A DNA stretch of 64,000 nucleotides from Ophiodon elongatus (Eukaryota > Chordata > Actinopteri > Perciformes > Hexagrammidae): positions 1 through 64,000 of the forward strand of contig JACSYO010001822.1 in the NCBI GenBank assembly GCA_016806645.1, read 5' to 3'. The translations under genes and the position numbers were made by a program. The notes below the pieces were generated by a model, which was given only the letters and a program-made list of their open reading frames with translations, did no database searches and was not told the origin of the DNA. Positions 58,613 through 64,000 of the stretch are shown piece after piece (the first letter of the stretch is position 1; each line of letters opens with the position of its first letter).

Positions 58613-59914
58613 CTAGAGGGAGATGATATTCATGGTTAGAGGGGCAGGCAAATGATAAGGCGAGGGTTTTTTGCTTTGAAGAGATAAAAAGCAACCGACC
58701 ATGGAGAATACTGATTCAATCTGATGTGACAACTGAAAACAAGAGCAGCATCAATTGATCATTTATTTACAACCCGTTTCTTTTCTTCTCACCTTCGATA
58801 TATTCCGGTGCACTCGAGACCACAGTAAAAGTCTCTCTCTTTTCTGTTAACGCCTGCGTTCCAAAAATTCCATAAAATGTCAAGGGCTGAAAGCTCACAC
58901 AGAAACTCACACACCATGTGCTCAAGCAAAACAGCCCCCCCGGACTGCAGAAACACCACAGAAATAGAATGTGTGTCCTTGGTTGAGTGAAAGCTGTGCT
59001 GTGATGATTGTCCGTAGTGTGGTGTGTAGTGATGGCGGTGGAGCTCTTTAGACCCCTCGCGGTGTTAAAGCACCTCTGAGGACAAAAGGGCTTGACGTGG
59101 CCCTGGAGACGCCATGACAGACAGATATGTGATCTCTCCAGCGGCAAGCAGACACCGAGAGACAATAGTGCTGCTCCGCTCGAGCACCACGTCCTTTCAT
59201 CGCTAGAAGTTTGTGTTTCGCATGACAATAATTAGACAGATTTGATTAATATTTACTCGTGGCTCAAGCTGTTATTCTGCTTTGAGAGAGCTGCTGTGAT
59301 TAGCTTGCTCAGGGTTTTCCATCACGACTCACAGTGTGAACTCCTCAGCCCGTGCTTGACTTTACTTCATCATTTTGAGAAGTAACCATTGTGTTGGCGG
59401 TTCGATACCAACAAGTACCAACAAGTCCTCCAAAGTACTTTGCTTATAACTACGCTTCAGATTGAGAATTTTCTATCAGCAGGACCACAATGTTTGTAAA
59501 TTCCTTGCATAACCTTTGCAAATCATATTTACAAAAAAGTATTACTAATAACTGTTTCTGATCTCACTGCGATAGTTTGGTCAGATTCAGCCATAAAAAG
59601 GCCAAACAGAGTTTCGTAAACATGGATGATTGGATGGTTGACACAACCCCAACTTGGCAAAGGTGGCGGAATAGTCAGGGTGAGGAAAAAAACAACATCT
59701 GTTCTCAGGAGACAGGAGGCAACCAGCTGGCTGGCCTCGTTTATAGACAAAACATTTTTCAACATGCAGAAATATCTTTGAACGTAGTAGTGAAATATTC
59801 ACTGACAGCTGTGTCAAAATATCTGATCTTAAATGTTTGTTGTGACAACAACATTTCTAAACTTTTTAATGATTATTCTGTGGCAGCACTTGGTCAAGGT
59901 AAGGTGGTCTTGGT

Positions 59915-60165
59915 TTAATACCATAGAATAATAAGAAGTGGACGTAGTCACCGTGACGTCACCTGTTGGTTTGTGGACTGATGTTTTGAAGCCTTGAGTT
60001 CAACATTTTGGCCGTAGCCATCTGTTTTTCTTGTAACTTGAAAGTGAGCTAAGTACAACCGAATGCTTAATGAATCAATTGTAGGCAACCAAAATGTAAC
60101 AGTAACCTTTCGTGAAGTGAAAACTCACTGTGAAAGGGTTAAAGTTCTAAGACAAAACACGTACA
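59915..60165 (+). repeat. repeat R1, left half (split by the L2 insertion)
   Basis: TACCATAGAATAATAAGAAG, GTGGACGTAGTCACCGTGAC, TTTGTGGACTGATGTTTTGA and GTTCTAAGACAAAACAC match the minus-strand copy at 30,660-31,330 in the same order. Confidence 0.7.
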
Positions 60166-60174
60166 ACTGGAGTT

Positions 60175-61811
60175 ATTAAACCACTCCGAAAGAAGGCTAG
60201 TTTAGACCCCGCAATAATGAAAAATTATAGGCCGATATCAAAGCTCCCATTTTTAAGTAAAATAATAGAAAAAGTGGTTTTTCAACATGCTGAACAACTT
60301 CTTAGCCGTAAATAACTGTTTTGATGTTTTCCAGTCCGGCTTTCGACAGCACCACAGTACTGAAACTGCTCTTGTTAAGGTTTTCAACGACATCCACTTA
60401 AACACAGACAGTGGCAGAATCTCAGTCTTAGTATTACTGGATCTCAGTGCTGCATTGGACACGGTCGACTATGATATACTACTAGACAGACTACAGGTCT
60501 GGGTAGGACTCTCTGGCGCAGCACTTAACTGGTTTGAATCCTACTTGAAGGTTTGAGAATACTTTGTGTCTGTAGCTAATTACACATCAGAGCTGACTAG
60601 GGTGACATGTGGCGTTCCCCAAGGTTAAATACTGGGGCCTCTTCTGTTCAACATCTACATGCTTCCACTGGCTCAGATTATGGAAAACAACAAAGTGTGT
60701 TATCATAATTATGCAGACGCACAAATCTACATAACTATATCACCAGGGGACTATAATCCCATACCAGGGCTGAGTAAATTATTCATTGAACAAATCAACA
60801 ACTGGATGTGCCAGAATTTCCTTCAATTAAATAAAGATAAAACAGAAGTAATGTTTTTTGGTGCCAAGGATGAACGATTGAAAGTCAGCACTCAGCTTCA
60901 ATCACTGATGTTAAAAACCACAAACCAAGCCAGAAATCTAGGTGTAGTTATGGATTCAGACCTCAACCTGAACAGCCATATCAAGACAATTACAAAATCA
61001 GCCTACTATCACCTGAAGAATATAGCAAGGATTAGAGGACTTATGTCTCAACAGGATTTGGAAAACCTTGTCCACACTTTTATCTTCAGGAGACTGGACT
61101 ACTGTAACGGTGTGTTCACAGGTCTCTGTAAAAAGTCAGTCAGAAAGCTGCAGCTGATTCAGAACGCTGCAGCTCGAGTCCTCACTAAGACCAAGAAAGT
61201 GGATCACATCACTCCAGTTCTGAGGTCTTTGCACTGGCTTCCTGTCCAACAAAGAATTGACTTTAAAATCCTGCTGTTGGTTTATAAAGCACTGAATGGT
61301 TTAGGGCCTAAATACATTTGTGATATGCTGCTACCTTATGAACCATCCCGACCCCTGAGGTCGTCTGGGACTGGTCTACTTTCTGTTCCAAGAGTCAGAA
61401 CTAAACATGGAGAAGCAGCGTTCAGTTTTTCTGCTCCACATATCTGGAACAGAGTCCCTGAAAGCTGCAGGTCTGCGGAGACCCTAAACTCCTTTAAATC
61501 CAGATTGAAGACTCTTCTGTTTGCTGTTGCCTTTAATTGAACCAGATTCAAGGATCTTAATCAATTTCTGCATCTCACTAATGTATTTTATTTCTTAAAC
61601 TGCACTGCAACTTTTATTCTATTTTTTTTAGCTTTTTAATGTTTTACTAACTGTTTTTAATGTTGTTTTCAATGTTTAAATGAATGTTCTTAATTGTTTT
61701 TAAATCTTCTTTTTTTTTTTGCATTATGTTTTGATGCTTAATGGTTTTATGTGAAGCACTTTGAATTGCCTTGTTGTTGAAATGTACTATACAAATAAAC
61801 TTGCCTTGCCT
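60175..61811 (+). mobile_element. 5'-truncated L2-like LINE with 3' tail
   Basis: It starts within the RT (PLRKKASLDPAI, NYRPISKLPFLSKIIEKVVF) and runs through the whole RT and C-terminal domain to a 3' UTR. It ends with GAAATGTACTATACAAATAA and a (CTTGC)n-type tail at 61,798-61,817. The motifs FQSGFRQHHSTETALVKV and VLVLLDLSAALDTVDYD are those of the fish L2/Maui group. It is antisense to gabrr2. Confidence 0.85.
60185..61540 (+). pseudogene. L2-like LINE reverse transcriptase, inactive
   Basis: Copies element RNA into DNA when intact. Here there is a frame change near 60,290, a TGA at 60,554-60,556 after WFESYLKV, and a TAA at 60,626-60,628 inside the GVPQG block. The catalytic YADD is YADA (60,710-60,721), which removes one metal-binding Asp. 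The downstream frame from 60,659 (293 codons) is open and includes MCQNFLQLNKDKTEVMFFG, LDYCNGVFTGLCKKSVRK, LHWLPVQQRIDFKILLLVY and FKSRLKTLLF, then stops at 61,540. Long intact C-terminal text with few stops suggests a moderately young insertion. Confidence 0.85.
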
Positions 61812-62165
61812 TGCCTTACAACCGCGGTAGAAACCTGTCAATCACAAGGTGGCCCCACCCTAAAGCATACCCTTACGGTCTATTTGACTCTAAATGGCCC
61901 ATAATTTACTAAATGAACATCATGCTGTATTGAAGAAGACTTGAAACTAGAGATTGAGACATAAACTCATGTTTACAATGTTTACTGAGGGAATAAATCA
62001 AGAGAGAAGTAGAGTCATTTTCTATAGACTTCTATACAACCAGAGGAGTCGCCCCCTGGTGGTCAGGAGAGAGAATGCAGCTTTAACACATGAAGCTTTG
62101 ACTTCTATACAACCAGAGGAGTCGCCCCCTGGTGGTCAGGAGAGAGAATGCAGGTTTAGGGCTCT
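61812..62165 (+). repeat. repeat R1, right half, with a 73-bp-spaced internal duplication
   Basis: It resumes exactly where the left half stops, relative to the intact copy (AACCTGTCAATCACAAGGTG, CCCTAAAGCATACCCTTACG). The terminal segment ACTTCTATACAACCAGAGGA plus GTCGCCCCCTGGTGGTCAGG occurs twice, at 62,028 and 62,101. Confidence 0.72.
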
Positions 62166-62939
62166 TCATTATGGGTTTCACTTTTCAGAACCAGAGGGCT
62201 GCTGCCTGTTCAATACAGAAAAAGCTCACAGTGGCTTGTTGCACAATACACAACATGTTTATTAGCATGCATCCAAACCCCTAACCTTTACCAAAGTGCT
62301 TCTGCTGCCTGGATTTAACCACACATGGACTACAGAGCCCTCGTCCACCTTCCTGCTCAAAGCCTTCCCTGTTTTTGGCATTTGCTGAAACAGGAACACT
62401 GATTAGGAGAGAAATCTCTTTGATTCCCAGATCCTCCTAATACTACGACAATTTCCCCCAAACTAAGCATCAACACAGCTTGCCTTCAAAAAGACTCAAG
62501 CATTTTGATCTGCTGGCCCAATCAGAAGGACTACACTGTTTGTCAGTGGCAAATATCGTTGTTACAACATACAGCAATAGGAATCATATCAAAATAAAAA
62601 CCCTACTAGGTTAAGACTTTAGGGGAAATATCTTTGTCATAGCGAAAAGTGGTGAGAAACCACAGCTGACTATTGGTAGAAGCTAGAGCAGTATTCTCCA
62701 ACATCAGAGTGCAACCCTGTCTCCTACAAAATTACATACACACTAAACTGCATTCTCAATTACGTTTCGAGGGGAAATGTATTCTCTTCCAGCTCACGGT
62801 CTCAGTTTTAAATATGTGTAAATTGAAACAAAACTAACACGCAACAAAATAACTTGATTATGAATAGGAAACAGAGCTATTTGGTTAAGTTTAGTAATAA
62901 CGTCATGGTTTCGCTTAAAATATGTTTGTTACATTATTT

Positions 62940-63060
62940 AATCATTAAAATGAGTCAATGTTGACTTTTGGGTTCACACAGGACTCAAACAGAGGTCTCC
63001 TGGGTGACAGTTGTGTTTGTTGGCCTAACCATCCACCCCGACCTCGTCCTCCTCACCGCT
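62940..63060 (-). repeat. tRNA-like dispersed repeat, copy 3 of 3
   Basis: The minus strand reads GGTCGGGGTGGATGGTTAGG, CACCCAGGAGACCTCTGTTT and GAGTCCTGTGTGAACCCAAA. TTTGAGTCC is a box B-like segment. The same order is seen at 11,785 (plus) and 48,480 (minus). Confidence 0.45.
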
Positions 63061-64000
63061 GACTTTGATTAAAAAGGTATTTGTGATACATCAAAAACAA
63101 ACGTAATCCAGGAGAAAAATACGTTTCCCTTGAAACGTAATTGACGATGGAGGTTTTGTTCTTTGGGAACTTATTTTCTTGAAGACCAGCCTGTAAAGTG
63201 AGAGCTTTATTGCTCCTTTTATCAACCCTGGCCTCCACCCTTCACGGTTTTGAGGCTCTATGTCCCATTTCCCACAGCCACAAGAGGCTTTGGTCTGGTT
63301 CTATCTACATAACAGCTGGTGGTTTTAGGCATTTGAACAACGGACTGACGCTGTCCGATTCTTCTGGAGAGGTCTGGACCACTGTGTCAAAGTGTCCTTC
63401 TGAACCTCTAAGTCCTCCTGCTGAGCAGGGCCGTGTCTTGCATGCAGCGCCACCACCATCAGTGTATGACTGTGTGAGTGACTGCTCGGCAGAGCGCTGG
63501 AATAACTGCAGTCCATTAACCATTTAAAATACAGTCCATGCGGTTAGAATTTGACTCATTTGAAAAAAGAATTGTCATATTTTTTTAAGATTTCAACTCC
63601 TTCTATGGATAGATGAATCATTAAATATGACTATTGCTAACATACACAAACTGTTGCATGCCCATTACCAAGATGTCATCATTCTGCAATAAAGCCAAGG
63701 AGATCCACTTCTGACACACCTTATTTCTGCAGTATGCAAACTTCAGACTGTGGCTTTTTTACCAAACCAGGAAAAAAAAACACATTTTATGGCTACATTA
63801 ATACTGAGAAAAATTAAAAGAAGATGTCAAGAAAGTTGCATTTCAAACTTGGGTTTTTTACCATTTTGATAAAACACACATTTTCACCCAACATATAGTT
63901 CATAATGCATCTTTAACTATCTGTAGGGGATTTGGCTCCATCAATTGACTTCTGTTGCTTTTAATTGTTCATTATTAAATTCTATTCACAATTAGGGAAA

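Larger units (their letters stand above)
58613..64000. other. gabrr2 intron 1 or upstream region
   Basis: It holds the split repeat R1 (59,915-60,165 and 61,812-62,165), the L2-like LINE between them, and a tRNA-like repeat copy near 62,940-63,060. I searched the minus strand for a signal-peptide exon ending in phase 2 and found no convincing one. The stretches 58,613-59,914, 62,170-62,940 and 63,060-64,000 show no recognised feature. Confidence 0.55.

Noticed and set aside
58789..58850. Possible 61-bp minus-strand exon between CGCAG and CGAAG|GTGAGA
   Set aside because: The borders look like splice sites and one frame joins exon 2 in phase, but the encoded text (NRKERDFYCGLECTG) does not resemble the rho2 N-terminus, and it has no signal peptide.

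Overview
This is vertebrate genomic DNA, almost certainly from a teleost fish. The evidence is one large intron-rich gene with vertebrate splice signals, a GABA-A receptor rho subunit of the rho2 type, and teleost-style repeats: Tx1-like, L2-like, RTE-like and other LINE remains, tRNA-derived SINEs, hAT and TTAA-flanked DNA-transposon relics, and many micro- and minisatellites. There is no prokaryotic gene organisation. Most open frames in the window are chance or repeat-derived.

The only convincing host gene is gabrr2 on the minus strand. Eight coding exons, numbered here 2 to 9, run from 58,612 down to a stop codon at 13,757. They join with consistent intron phases into 439 residues: extracellular GABA-binding domain, Cys-loop, TM1-TM4 and the intracellular loop. 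The first exon (signal peptide) was not found and is probably beyond 64,000. The product would be a subunit of a pentameric GABA-gated chloride channel, classically of retina.

Layout from left to right: 1-13,756 lies downstream of the gene. It holds a MITE-like repeat (1.7-2.1 kb), a (GA)n tract, an inverted repeat carrying a LINE tail (4.8-5.2 kb), a 16-bp minisatellite (5.7-6.9 kb), a TTAA-flanked MITE (8.6-9.3 kb) and an array of TCACGTGA/TGAGTCA motifs (11.9-12.3 kb). From 13.8 to 20.7 kb come exons 9 to 6, with a LINE relic in intron 7. Intron 5 (20.7-30.2 kb) is dominated by a 35-bp minisatellite and by a broken, chimeric Tx1-like LINE (23.5-29.2 kb). Introns 4 and 3 (30.3-39.2 kb) carry an RT scrap, a dispersed repeat, a hAT relic and a 19-bp minisatellite that grew inside a LINE. 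Intron 2 (39.2-58.5 kb) holds RTE-like and SINE copies, a 102-bp tandem repeat and a second hAT copy inverted relative to the first. From 58.6 kb to the end there is a dead L2-like LINE inserted in an older repeat.

The most interesting features are the repeat histories and their closeness to splice sites. The LINE chimera has a short microhomology at its join. One minisatellite can be traced to a single 19-bp stretch of a reverse transcriptase gene. Inverted hAT copies flank the 68-bp exon 3, and a CA repeat starts six bases into intron 6. I saw no wholly new gene system.
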